Below are positions 1 to 5,533 of a DNA stretch of 5,611 nucleotides, piece after piece. How positions within the stretch are numbered: position 1 is the first letter of the stretch; the number at the start of each line of letters is the position of its first letter. The DNA lies in assembly GCA_946625715.1 (NCBI GenBank), contig CAMOTK010000131.1, forward strand, positions 1-5,611, in the 5' to 3' direction. The position numbers were made by a program, and so were the translations under genes. Origin of the DNA: an uncultured Prevotella sp. (GTDB lineage: Bacteria > Bacteroidota > Bacteroidia > Bacteroidales > Bacteroidaceae). The notes beneath the pieces are model-generated. The model was not told where the DNA came from, ran no database searches, and worked only from the letters and a program-made list of their open reading frames with translations.

Positions 1-36
1 GCTCTTGGGGAACTGGTCGCCCAAGTCACCAAGTAA
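1..36 (+). CDS. Possible 3' end of a convergent gene, cut by the window edge
   Basis: From base 1 the plus strand reads ALGELVAQVTK and then TAA at 34-36. The codons are GC-rich at the third position, like the real genes here. A small A/T hairpin with a T run follows (35-49), as expected at a gene end, and a plus-strand gene would converge on the lipoprotein gene to its right. Eleven residues cannot identify a family. The other plus frames are also open over this short stretch, and a minus-strand frame (ATG at 75-77) runs off the edge too, so this could be non-coding. Confidence 0.25.
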   Translation, partial: ALGELVAQVTK

Positions 37-49
37 AAAGACCCTTTTT
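35..49 (+). terminator. Weak A/T hairpin, possible terminator of the convergent gene
   Basis: AAAAAG (35-40) pairs with CTTTTT (44-49) across a 3-nt loop, and a further T run follows in GGCTTTTG. The stem is short and almost all A-T, so it would be a poor terminator alone. Its position right after the putative TAA at 34-36 is the main reason to list it. Confidence 0.25.
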
Positions 50-77
50 GGCTTTTGTAATGCTCGCTTGTGCTCAT

Positions 78-117
78 AAAAAAAGAAGAGAAGGTACCGA
101 CACGTACATTCTCTTCT
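78..117 (-). terminator. Intrinsic terminator of the LruC-like lipoprotein gene
   Basis: On the minus strand a 9-bp stem, AGAAGAGAA (117-109) with TTCTCTTCT (92-84), continues after one mismatch into a 4-bp GTAC/GTAC stem with a 6-nt loop. It is followed at once by seven T residues (84-78). It starts about 28 bp after the stop codon at 145-147. This is a textbook rho-independent terminator in the right place and orientation. The seven A residues lie only on one side, so it is not an obvious bidirectional terminator. Confidence 0.85.
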
Positions 118-144
118 GCTTATAGGAAAATTGTCTTGAAGTCT

Positions 145-1602
145 TTACTCTTCATCGTCGTCGACGACGGTGAACCATTCAGCGGGAATAGACTGGCGCT
201 CGTTCATCCAGTAGCGGTTCTCGTTGACGTCGAAGGCGATAATCATCGGCACCTCGCCCGTCTTGGGGAAGGCGATGGTCTTCACGTCGCCACTCTGCTT
301 GCTGCCTACGACTACCGAAACGTTGTTGGTCTTGAAGTCCCAGCCCGTTACGGGGAATTCGGCCAGCACGGCGCTGTAGTTGGCGGCACCGCCCACACCG
401 GTGTTGAGCATCTGCGATACGCCATATTCGCTCTCGCTCTTTGTCCACGTGGTGTTGCCAATCTTGAGGGTGAAGTCAATGGTTCCGCCCATGCATCGGA
501 TGATGGCTTTCTGCGAATTGTGCTCGTCTTTCCACTCCTTGAACACCTTGTTGCCGTCGACGATTTCATAGACGGCAGTCTTGGTTGTGATGTCAAACAC
601 GTCGACCACCACATCGTTGAAGTCGAAGTCGTCGGTGGTGCCCAGGTCTTCAATCATGTAGCGCTTGCTGAACGAGTCGTAGATGGGCTCCTCTATCTGC
701 TGCACTTCGGGAATGTCGGGCTTGCCGTAGAGCATGAAGACCACGTCGTTGTAGTCGTGGTCAGACTTTGAGTCGATGGCCTGGTCTTCACATGCTATAA
801 TCATCTTCTTGTACGACTCGTCGATGTTGCTGGGCATGCTTTCGGCCGGAATGTTGAGCGCCAGCATCTTGAAGGCGAGCGACGATGCCGGATTGCGTGG
901 CTGTCCGTTCTTGGTGTTCTCTAAGTATAGGTACATCTTCTTGCCCTGATACTGGGTGAGGTCGATGGCAATGGGCTTAGCACGCAGTTCGGTAGCGCTC
1001 TCGGTGTTGTTGTACTTCTCCTTGGCGCCGCCCTTGATGTCGGCCCATTCGGGATTGTTCTTGGTCTTCTGCTGAATGTTCTCGCCCTTGGTCCACACCT
1101 TGAGGTCGAGGCTCTCGCCATTGTCGTCGTAGTTGTCGACCACAATGTGGAGCGTCCACACGAAGTCGGCCGTTCCCTCGAAGATGGGCACCACGTAGAA
1201 CACGTTTTGCGGCACCACCATATAGAACGGAGTGCCCAGGTCTCTGTGGTTAGTACCGTTTCTCAAAGTCGTGGTCATCCACTTCACCGTGTTCAGGTCT
1301 ACCTCATACCAGTCGTTGATGGTCATAAACTTGCTGGGGTCGGCCGTGATGGCGCGCGTGCCGGCGCGTCTGCTCGTTGTGGGCTGCGACATGGAATAGG
1401 TGTGAAGGTCGGAAGAGAAGTCCCACGACTGGTTGGGGTCTACTTCGCCATACTTTTTTACGAAATTGGTGGCAAACTCCGACTTCTTCAGCTTCTCGAA
1501 GTAGGTTTCGTCGTAATCAAGGTTGTGCTTGCATGATACGAAGGCCATTGCTACGGCCATCATCATCATGATACTACTAATTGTCTTTGAATTCGTCATC
1601 AT
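145..1602 (-). CDS. LruC/DUF4842-like lipoprotein of unknown function
   Basis: This encodes a 485-residue predicted lipoprotein. Residues 1-24 form a signal peptide with a methionine-rich hydrophobic core and a lipobox ending FVSC (Cys24 lipidated). The next residues, KHNLDYDE, are only moderately acidic, so surface export is uncertain. Near the N-terminus of the mature protein is VDPNQSWDFS (54-63), a phrase I recall from many Bacteroidales lipoproteins. The second half has two related acidic motifs, DHDYNDVVF (281-289) and DFDFNDVVV (325-333), typical of LruC/DUF4842 proteins and resembling calcium-binding loops. The C-terminus is very acidic (VVDDDEE). No enzymatic motif is visible. M1 at 1602 is chosen because it retains the polar start of the signal peptide; M2 at 1599 is equally possible. 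Translation would begin about 20-25 nt after the promoter at 1631-1638. The gene appears to be transcribed alone. The family assignment is from memory of its motifs; function is unknown, with adhesion or matrix roles only a guess. Confidence 0.85.
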   Translation of the reverse strand: MMTNSKTISSIMMMMAVAMAFVSCKHNLDYDETYFEKLKKSEFATNFVKKYGEVDPNQSWDFSSDLHTYSMSQPTTSRRAGTRAITADPSKFMTINDWYEVDLNTVKWMTTTLRNGTNHRDLGTPFYMVVPQNVFYVVPIFEGTADFVWTLHIVVDNYDDNGESLDLKVWTKGENIQQKTKNNPEWADIKGGAKEKYNNTESATELRAKPIAIDLTQYQGKKMYLYLENTKNGQPRNPASSLAFKMLALNIPAESMPSNIDESYKKMIIACEDQAIDSKSDHDYNDVVFMLYGKPDIPEVQQIEEPIYDSFSKRYMIEDLGTTDDFDFNDVVVDVFDITTKTAVYEIVDGNKVFKEWKDEHNSQKAIIRCMGGTIDFTLKIGNTTWTKSESEYGVSQMLNTGVGGAANYSAVLAEFPVTGWDFKTNNVSVVVGSKQSGDVKTIAFPKTGEVPMIIAFDVNENRYWMNERQSIPAEWFTVVDDDEE

Positions 1603-1630
1603 ATCTATAATTAAAACCGTTAAATTATCA

Positions 1631-1638
1631 CAAAGATA
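1631..1638 (-). promoter_or_regulatory. Bacteroidetes -7 promoter box for the LruC-like gene
   Basis: The minus strand reads TATCTTTG, a perfect match to the Bacteroidetes primary sigma factor -7 consensus TAnnTTTG. Transcription would start near 1625, giving a leader of roughly 20-25 nt before the ATG at 1602. A possible -33 element, TTTTG (1666-1662), lies 23 nt upstream, somewhat farther than the usual spacing of about 19-21 nt. The spacer holds the inverted repeat at 1639-1670. Confidence 0.7.
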
Positions 1639-1670
1639 AGACTTTTTTCTATATATTGTTACAAAAGTCT
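1639..1670. repeat. Inverted repeat inside the LruC-gene promoter, possible operator
   Basis: AGACTTTT (1639-1646) and AAAAGTCT (1663-1670) are perfect 8-bp inverted arms around a 16-bp AT-rich centre. One arm directly abuts the -7 box and the other overlaps the candidate -33 TTTTG, so a dimeric protein bound here would block the promoter. The regulator is unknown. In sequence this AT-rich, an 8-bp match could arise by chance. Confidence 0.35.
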
Positions 1671-1696
1671 GCTGATTTTAAGTTATATTAATACTA

Positions 1697-1722
1697 TGGC
1701 GGACCGCACGGCGGCTCCGCCA
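1697..1722 (+). terminator. GC-rich hairpin with a T run on the plus strand
   Basis: TGGCGGA (1697-1703) pairs with TCCGCCA (1716-1722). The stem continues as CCG/CGG with one bulged C and a 5-nt loop, giving about 10 bp. On the plus strand it is followed by CTTCTTC and eight T residues (to about 1737), like an intrinsic terminator. On the minus strand, where cobI ends at 1747, the hairpin is followed by TAGTATTAATATAAC with no clean T run, so it would be a weak terminator for the operon. It could still stabilise the 3' end of the operon mRNA. The hairpin is clear; its function and direction are uncertain. Confidence 0.5.
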
Positions 1723-1738
1723 CTTCTTCTTTTTTTTG

Positions 1739-1756
1739 GGCGCGGATTACGCGGAT
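1739..1756. repeat. Tandem GCGGAT repeat containing the cobI stop codon
   Basis: The plus strand contains CGCGGATTACGCGGAT, which is CGCGGAT twice with TA between the copies. On the minus strand it reads ATCCGCGTAATCCGCG, and the TAA in the middle is the cobI stop codon (1749-1747). I recall similar 'ATCCGCG' or 'ATCCGTG' tandem strings in intergenic DNA of Bacteroidales, but I cannot search for this here. If it is such a repeat, the last one or two CobI residues come from inserted or repeat-derived sequence. Confidence 0.4.
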
Positions 1757-2460
1757 GCCTTTTTTGTGATGATGATGAGCGAGAAGTAGGGCAGGGGACG
1801 GGGAAGGATGGCGGCCAGGTCGTGGGAGTAGAAAGCGGCGGGACTGCCTACGTTTTCAAAATAGTGGTAGGCGTAGGCCGGATGCGACTGCATGAACGCC
1901 TTGACAGTCTGCTCACATTGCGAGAGCTTCATGACGACAACCGTGTGACGGGTGGCAAGCAGCTGCTCCAGGTCGTCGGCGGTGGCCGTGCCGGGAATGA
2001 CGACCAGGCGCTCCGTCTGCGCTATGAGCGACAGACTGGCCGAGGCTGCGGCGGCTATGAACGAGGTGATGCCGGGCTGCTGACAGACGTCGACGCCCTG
2101 CTGCTGCAGTTGTTCGAGCACGTAGTGGATGGAAGCGTAGATGCTCACGTCGCCTTCCACGGCAACGACCACGCGCTGGCCCTCATGGTAGCAGACCGCC
2201 GCCTGAAGACACATGTCGTCGTAGACGGCGATGGCCTCGCTGCGCTCGTGGGACATGGGCAGGGGGAAGAGGCGGACAGGCGCCTGGGGCAGCCAGTGGT
2301 GTATGATGTCGGTGGCGCGCGAGGTCAACGCTTGCTGGTGGGGCAACTTAGTGGCCGGCACGAAGATGACGTCGGCCTGCTTCAGGGCCTGCAGGGCTTT
2401 GACGGTGAGCAGCTCGGGGTCGCCGGGGCCTAACGAAACAAAGGTTACGGGGTGTGGCAT
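1747..2460 (-). CDS. cobI: Precorrin-2 / cobalt-factor II C20-methyltransferase
   Basis: This 237-residue cytoplasmic enzyme should transfer a methyl group from S-adenosylmethionine to C-20 of precorrin-2 (or cobalt-factor II in the anaerobic route, where it is called CbiL) during corrin ring synthesis for vitamin B12. The N-terminus has the tetrapyrrole-methylase signature GPGDPELLT (11-19). Next come VEGDVSIYAS (101-110) and the PGITSFIAAAAS segment (129-140). The C-terminal stretch HYFENVG (199-205) through PYFSLIII (224-231) fits the CobI subgroup as I know it from Bacteroidetes. Length is normal for the family. In the second motif a valine stands where many family members have proline (GDP), which may be a lineage trait. 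The ATG at 2460 is 12 bp after the greA stop with no Shine-Dalgarno site, so it is probably translated as the last gene of the operon. No other cobalamin gene and no cobalamin riboswitch is visible here. Other methylases such as CobM or CobJ are less likely given the C-terminal match. Confidence 0.88.
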   Translation of the reverse strand: MPHPVTFVSLGPGDPELLTVKALQALKQADVIFVPATKLPHQQALTSRATDIIHHWLPQAPVRLFPLPMSHERSEAIAVYDDMCLQAAVCYHEGQRVVVAVEGDVSIYASIHYVLEQLQQQGVDVCQQPGITSFIAAAASASLSLIAQTERLVVIPGTATADDLEQLLATRHTVVVMKLSQCEQTVKAFMQSHPAYAYHYFENVGSPAAFYSHDLAAILPRPLPYFSLIIITKKASA

Positions 2461-2472
2461 GCGTTGAGTGGT

Positions 2473-2937
2473 TTATCGAGAGATACTTTCAATGCGCAGC
2501 TTGAGCAGTCCGGCCGGTACGCGCACCTCTACCACGTCGCCCACCTTCTTGTTGAGCAACGCCTGTGCAATGGGCGACTTGATGGAGATTTTGCCCTCGC
2601 GCAGGTTAGCCTCGTGCGGACTGGCAATGGTGTAGGTCATGCGGGCCTTGGTGGTGAGGTTCGACATCTCGACCTTGGTGAGCAGTCCGACGCTGTCGGA
2701 GCCCATGTTCGAGGTGTCGATGACGCGTGCAAACTCGAGCACCTTCTGCTTGTAGCGTATCTGGCTGAGCAGCCGGCCCTGTTCGCGCTTGGCGGCGTGG
2801 TATTCAAAGTTCTCGCTGAGGTCGCCCTTGTCGCGTGCCTCGGCAATGGCGTCTCTGACGCGCGGCAACTCTACACGTTCGAGCTGCTGCAGTTCGGCCA
2901 CGAGCTTGTCGTAGCCTTCTTTCGACATGTATTCCAT
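2473..2937 (-). CDS. greA: Transcription elongation factor GreA
   Basis: This 154-residue cytoplasmic factor enters the secondary channel of stalled, backtracked RNA polymerase and stimulates cleavage of the extruded RNA 3' end. Residues 1-74 are the coiled-coil domain and include GDLSENFEYHAAKREQ (38-53), whose acidic tip residues Asp39 and Glu42 match Asp41 and Glu44 of the E. coli protein. Residues 80-154 are the FKBP-like domain, with EGKISIKSPIAQALLNKKVGD near the end. Length is close to the usual 158. The frame stays open upstream to 3033, but that part overlaps the rhodanese gene in another frame and does not look like GreA, so the ATG at 2937 (MEYMSKEGYDKL) is the start; the second Met at 2928 is possible. 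The gap to the upstream gene is 13 bp and to cobI 12 bp. GreB or a Rnk-type paralogue is less likely. Confidence 0.93.
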   Translation of the reverse strand: MEYMSKEGYDKLVAELQQLERVELPRVRDAIAEARDKGDLSENFEYHAAKREQGRLLSQIRYKQKVLEFARVIDTSNMGSDSVGLLTKVEMSNLTTKARMTYTIASPHEANLREGKISIKSPIAQALLNKKVGDVVEVRVPAGLLKLRIESISR

Positions 2938-2950
2938 TGTGGCGTCGGCT

Positions 2951-3331
2951 TTACTGTTCAACAGGCATTTCCTCTGCCTGCCAGGCCATGATGCCGCCCA
3001 GCAGGTTGTAGACCTTGAAACCCTCCTTCTCAAGCAGGCCGCAGGCTTTGGCCGAGCGCCGCCCGCTGCGACAGTAGACGGCGATGGTCTTGTCTTGCGG
3101 CAGCTGACGCTTGGCGTTGCTCAGGAAATTGTCGTCCTTGACGTCGATGTTGATGGCCCGTGCGATGTGGCCTTCGGCAAACTCCTCGGCGGTTCTCACG
3201 TCGAGCACCACGACGCTGGAGTCGGCCACGAGGCCTGCAAACTGCTTGACGTCTGTGTCGTTGGCACTTTTCTGTCCGCAGGCCGTCATCATGGCGAGTG
3301 CCGACAGCAGGGTAGCTACGATTTTCTTCAT
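2951..3331 (-). CDS. Rhodanese-like domain lipoprotein
   Basis: This 126-residue protein has a single rhodanese domain, which binds sulfur as a cysteine persulfide and moves it to an acceptor. A signal peptide ends in a weak lipobox (MTAC, Cys18), so it is probably a periplasm-facing lipoprotein; GQKSAND after the cysteine lacks the acidic run seen in the PI-PLC protein. The domain shows VVLDVRTAEEFAEGHIARAINID (41-63), the active-site loop CRSGRRS with catalytic Cys87 (87-93), and the closing LLGGIMAW (110-117). All expected landmarks are intact, so it should be active, but the substrate is unknown. The minus strand has AAGGATAGGAC just before the ATG, one of the few Shine-Dalgarno-like starts here. 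It follows the barrel gene by 18 bp and precedes greA by 13 bp. Confidence 0.88.
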   Translation of the reverse strand: MKKIVATLLSALAMMTACGQKSANDTDVKQFAGLVADSSVVVLDVRTAEEFAEGHIARAINIDVKDDNFLSNAKRQLPQDKTIAVYCRSGRRSAKACGLLEKEGFKVYNLLGGIMAWQAEEMPVEQ

Positions 3332-3349
3332 GTCCTATCCTTGTTTAGC

Positions 3350-4210
3350 TTAAAAGATTTTGTAGGCCACGCGAATCGAGATGTTGGGCCAGGCTTTCAG
3401 CCACGACACGGCACCGGTGATGCCGGAGTTCTTGCCCGACGACTTGATTTCGGTATCGTTGTTGAGTACAAACTTGGGTGTGCCCCAGAATATCAGGCCG
3501 GCATCGACAGCCAGGCTGAGGCGGTGCTTCTTGGCGATGTGCTGTCCTAAGCCTATGCCGATGTAAGGCTTCACGGCATTGGTCTTCATGCGCACGTCGA
3601 TGTTGCCATTCTCGTCGGCCGTGAACACATAGTCGCCGAACTTGAGGCCCACGGGCGGATAGTTGGTGCGGAAGAGGCGGTTGTAGTCCTCCACCTTCTG
3701 GTTGGCATCGTAGAGGAAGCCCAGTGCGCCGTCGTTGGTGTTGCGGAAGTGCAGGAAGTTCTGGCTACCGATGAACAGACCGGCGGCGAAGTAGAACGGC
3801 TGGTTCTTGAAGGGGTGCACCTCGCCCAGGATGTGGAAGTTCCAGAACTTAGGCTTGATGGCCAGTTCCACCTTGTCGACCATCTGCGCGCGCTTCACGG
3901 CGTCGTCTTCCACCATGGCCGTCTCAGAGATTTCGGTGGCGGTGTTGATGGCCTTGAACTTGATGTCGCCGATGCCCCATCCGGAGAAGCCGGCTCTGAC
4001 GGTCACCATCTTGTGGACGGGCATGGCAGCGTCGATGCCGCCACCCGCCAGACCTGTAAACAGACCTACGGAGAGGTGGTTGAACAGGCCGTCCTCGGCG
4101 TGTATCTTGTCGGTGGTCTCTACATTCTGGGCCTTGGCCCCTGCTGCCATCAGCGCGATGGCGAAGAGAACGATGAGTTGCTGAATATGGTGTTTCATAA
4201 CTGTTGTCAT
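3350..4210 (-). CDS. Outer-membrane beta-barrel protein
   Basis: This 286-residue protein has a signal peptide with a hydrophobic core (about 11-24) and probable cleavage after AKA at residue 27. The mature part has many short alternating segments such as LSVGLFTGLAGGGIDAA, FYFAAGLFIGSQNF, VKPYIGIGLGQHI and LSLAVDAGLIFWG, typical of transmembrane beta strands. The last strand, ISIRVAYKIF, ends in phenylalanine, the common C-terminal signal for BAM-dependent assembly. No plug, TonB box or catalytic motif is visible, so it resembles the small 'outer membrane beta-barrel' proteins of Bacteroidetes with no assigned cargo. The ATG at 4210 lies 12 bp after the PI-PLC gene and follows an A-rich stretch; Met5 at 4198 (MKHHIQQ) would give an equally good signal peptide. 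The direct link to the upstream gene suggests joint expression. Confidence 0.75.
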   Translation of the reverse strand: MTTVMKHHIQQLIVLFAIALMAAGAKAQNVETTDKIHAEDGLFNHLSVGLFTGLAGGGIDAAMPVHKMVTVRAGFSGWGIGDIKFKAINTATEISETAMVEDDAVKRAQMVDKVELAIKPKFWNFHILGEVHPFKNQPFYFAAGLFIGSQNFLHFRNTNDGALGFLYDANQKVEDYNRLFRTNYPPVGLKFGDYVFTADENGNIDVRMKTNAVKPYIGIGLGQHIAKKHRLSLAVDAGLIFWGTPKFVLNNDTEIKSSGKNSGITGAVSWLKAWPNISIRVAYKIF

Positions 4211-4222
4211 TAGGATGTTTTT

Positions 4223-5479
4223 TTATTTAAAGTAAGGTTCGTTCGACTTGATAAGCAGGTGAGTGAGCGACTGGCTCAGCGGGTGGAAGCCATAGAGGTA
4301 GTCGCTGGTGTAGGGTGTGCCGCCGTTGATAATCAGGTGAATGTAGTCGTGGCAGGCCATGTCCATCGGCATGATGCCCACGGTGCCCTTGTTGTTCTTC
4401 AGGTCGTCGATGACCAGCGGGTGAAGCACGGATGCGTTGGTGAGGTATCCGCGAGGCGACACCTCGGTGTAGGCCGAACAGTGGTTCACAATCCAGATGT
4501 CCTCGTTAGACGCCATAGCCTCGCGTGCGGTGTGCATCATGTCGATGAGGGTCTGCTTCTTGTTCTTCATGCGCACGTCTTTGTTGGTCTTGAAGTAGTC
4601 CTGCACGTAGAGTTTGGCAGTCAGGGTGTTGTCGTCGAGGCTGTAGATGGTGCAGTTGCGCTGGCCTTCTGTGTTGATGTTCTCGTCGATGTCGGCATCC
4701 TCGTCGCTCCAGGTGCAGTAGGCAGCGGGGAAGTCGTAGGATGAGTTGAGCGTGCGCAGGTCGAAGCGGCTCAGCAGCAGAATCTTGCCGCGCATCTCGC
4801 CCACGGTGATGTCGGGGCGCCAGTGGTCAACAAACAGTCCCTGGTACTTCTGCTTGCCGAGCAGTTTGCCCAGCAACTTGCCGAGCAGCACCGTCCAGTT
4901 GCTCTGGTTCTCCAAACCGTTGTCGGGCTGTATCTTGGCAATGAAGAACTCCGACGGGTGGGCTTTCAGGTAGGCCTGAATCTGGTCGAGGGCCTCTTCA
5001 AAGGTCACGTCGATTTCGCTGATGCCGTGGGCCATGCGCAATATCTGTTTGTCTTCGGGGTTTTTGGCCAGCGTGTCGATGCTCACCACGGGACGGAAGT
5101 CGAAGAAGCGGATGCCGCAGGCCATCTGTTCCTCAAGCGTCGATACCTGGCTGATGGATGTGATGTTGAAAATATACTTCAGAACAGGCTGGTAGAATCC
5201 CATGCCCGTCATGGTGTCGTGGGTGCCGGGTATGCTCAGTTTGCAAACCTTGGCATCGTCCTTCACCATGTCCAGCCAGTCGGTGACAGGGGTAGGCAGG
5301 TCGTAGGTGTATTTAATGGTGTCTTGGTAGTTTTCGGAGAAGATGAATGGCGAGTCGAGTGATGTGTTTTCATCGTAGACTTTCGCCAAGTCCTCTTCTT
5401 CGCAGCTGTACAGAGCAGTCATGGCCAGAAGCGCCATGAGGGCATACAATAGTTTTCGGTTCATACGGGTTGTATTCAT
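4223..5479 (-). CDS. PI-PLC X-domain lipoprotein, probably surface-exposed
   Basis: This 418-residue protein belongs to the bacterial phosphatidylinositol-specific phospholipase C family, which cleaves the phosphodiester bond of inositol phospholipids or GPI anchors. The signal peptide ends in a lipobox (LYSC, Cys26), followed at once by EEED, which resembles the acidic lipoprotein export signal of Bacteroidetes. Numbering from this start, SIPGTHDTM holds the first catalytic histidine (His87, with Asp88). GIRFFDFR (122-129) holds the conserved arginine (Arg124), and AHGISEIDVTFEEAL holds the second histidine (His151). RGKILLLSRF (230-239) and VGIMPMDMACHDYIHLIIN follow; in the latter, Asp373 may play the role of the third catalytic residue. 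These key positions look intact. A threefold LLGK repeat lies at 198-209. The frame opens at a TTG at 5503, but the ATG at 5479 gives a normal signal peptide; the ATG at 5464 (MNRKLL) is also possible. It is the first gene after the promoter at 5523-5530. The substrate is inferred only from the family. Confidence 0.87.
   Translation of the reverse strand: MNTTRMNRKLLYALMALLAMTALYSCEEEDLAKVYDENTSLDSPFIFSENYQDTIKYTYDLPTPVTDWLDMVKDDAKVCKLSIPGTHDTMTGMGFYQPVLKYIFNITSISQVSTLEEQMACGIRFFDFRPVVSIDTLAKNPEDKQILRMAHGISEIDVTFEEALDQIQAYLKAHPSEFFIAKIQPDNGLENQSNWTVLLGKLLGKLLGKQKYQGLFVDHWRPDITVGEMRGKILLLSRFDLRTLNSSYDFPAAYCTWSDEDADIDENINTEGQRNCTIYSLDDNTLTAKLYVQDYFKTNKDVRMKNKKQTLIDMMHTAREAMASNEDIWIVNHCSAYTEVSPRGYLTNASVLHPLVIDDLKNNKGTVGIMPMDMACHDYIHLIINGGTPYTSDYLYGFHPLSQSLTHLLIKSNEPYFK
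4853..4888 (-). repeat. In-frame 12-bp tandem repeat (LLGK x3) in the PI-PLC gene
   Basis: Three consecutive 12-bp units encode LLGK three times. At the DNA level the units differ at a few third positions (CTC or TTG or CTG for leucine, AAG or AAA for lysine), so they are imperfect. It could be an ordinary amphipathic helix in the variable part of the X domain, or the product of an old slippage expansion. Confidence 0.6.
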
Positions 5480-5522
5480 AATAAAAAAAGATAAATTATA
5501 CAATCAGATTTAGTATCGTTTG

Positions 5523-5530
5523 CAAAGTTA
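5523..5530 (-). promoter_or_regulatory. Bacteroidetes -7 promoter box for the five-gene operon
   Basis: The minus strand reads TAACTTTG, a perfect match to TAnnTTTG. Transcription would start near 5517, leaving a leader of about 38 nt to the ATG at 5479. No clear TTG-type -33 box is present at the expected distance; only AT-rich sequence is there. By eye this and 1631-1638 are the only perfect minus-strand matches in the window, so it probably drives all genes down to 1747. Confidence 0.7.
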
Positions 5531-5533
5531 CGA

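Noticed and set aside
1..77. Minus-strand start of a new gene at the ATG 77-75 (MSTSEHYKSQKG...)
   Set aside because: The ATG directly abuts the T run of the terminator at 78-117 and has no promoter or leader of its own. The frame is open to the edge, but 25 codons are not enough evidence.
70..771. Long plus-strand open frame antisense to the LruC-like lipoprotein gene
   Set aside because: Its protein is a valine/histidine-rich mirror of the real gene, it has no recognisable domain, and it runs through the terminator of that gene.
1696..2433. 245-codon plus-strand open frame antisense to cobI
   Set aside because: The minus strand encodes a clear CobI with family motifs over the same bases. 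The antisense product has only low-complexity glycine, valine and aspartate content and no family match I can see.
2461..2472. Cobalamin riboswitch before cobI
   Set aside because: Only 12 bp separate greA from cobI, and no B12-box-like sequence was seen in any junction.
2452..2991. Plus-strand open frame antisense to greA
   Set aside because: GreA is unmistakable on the other strand; this frame is a by-product of GC-biased codon use.
2938..3033. N-terminal extension of GreA by 32 codons
   Set aside because: The extension overlaps the rhodanese gene in another frame and has an arginine-rich sequence unlike GreA; the ATG at 2937 gives the family's normal length.
4823..5362. Plus-strand open frames antisense to the PI-PLC gene (also 4259-4744)
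   Set aside because: Both are shadows of a gene with intact catalytic motifs and have no promoter or domain of their own.
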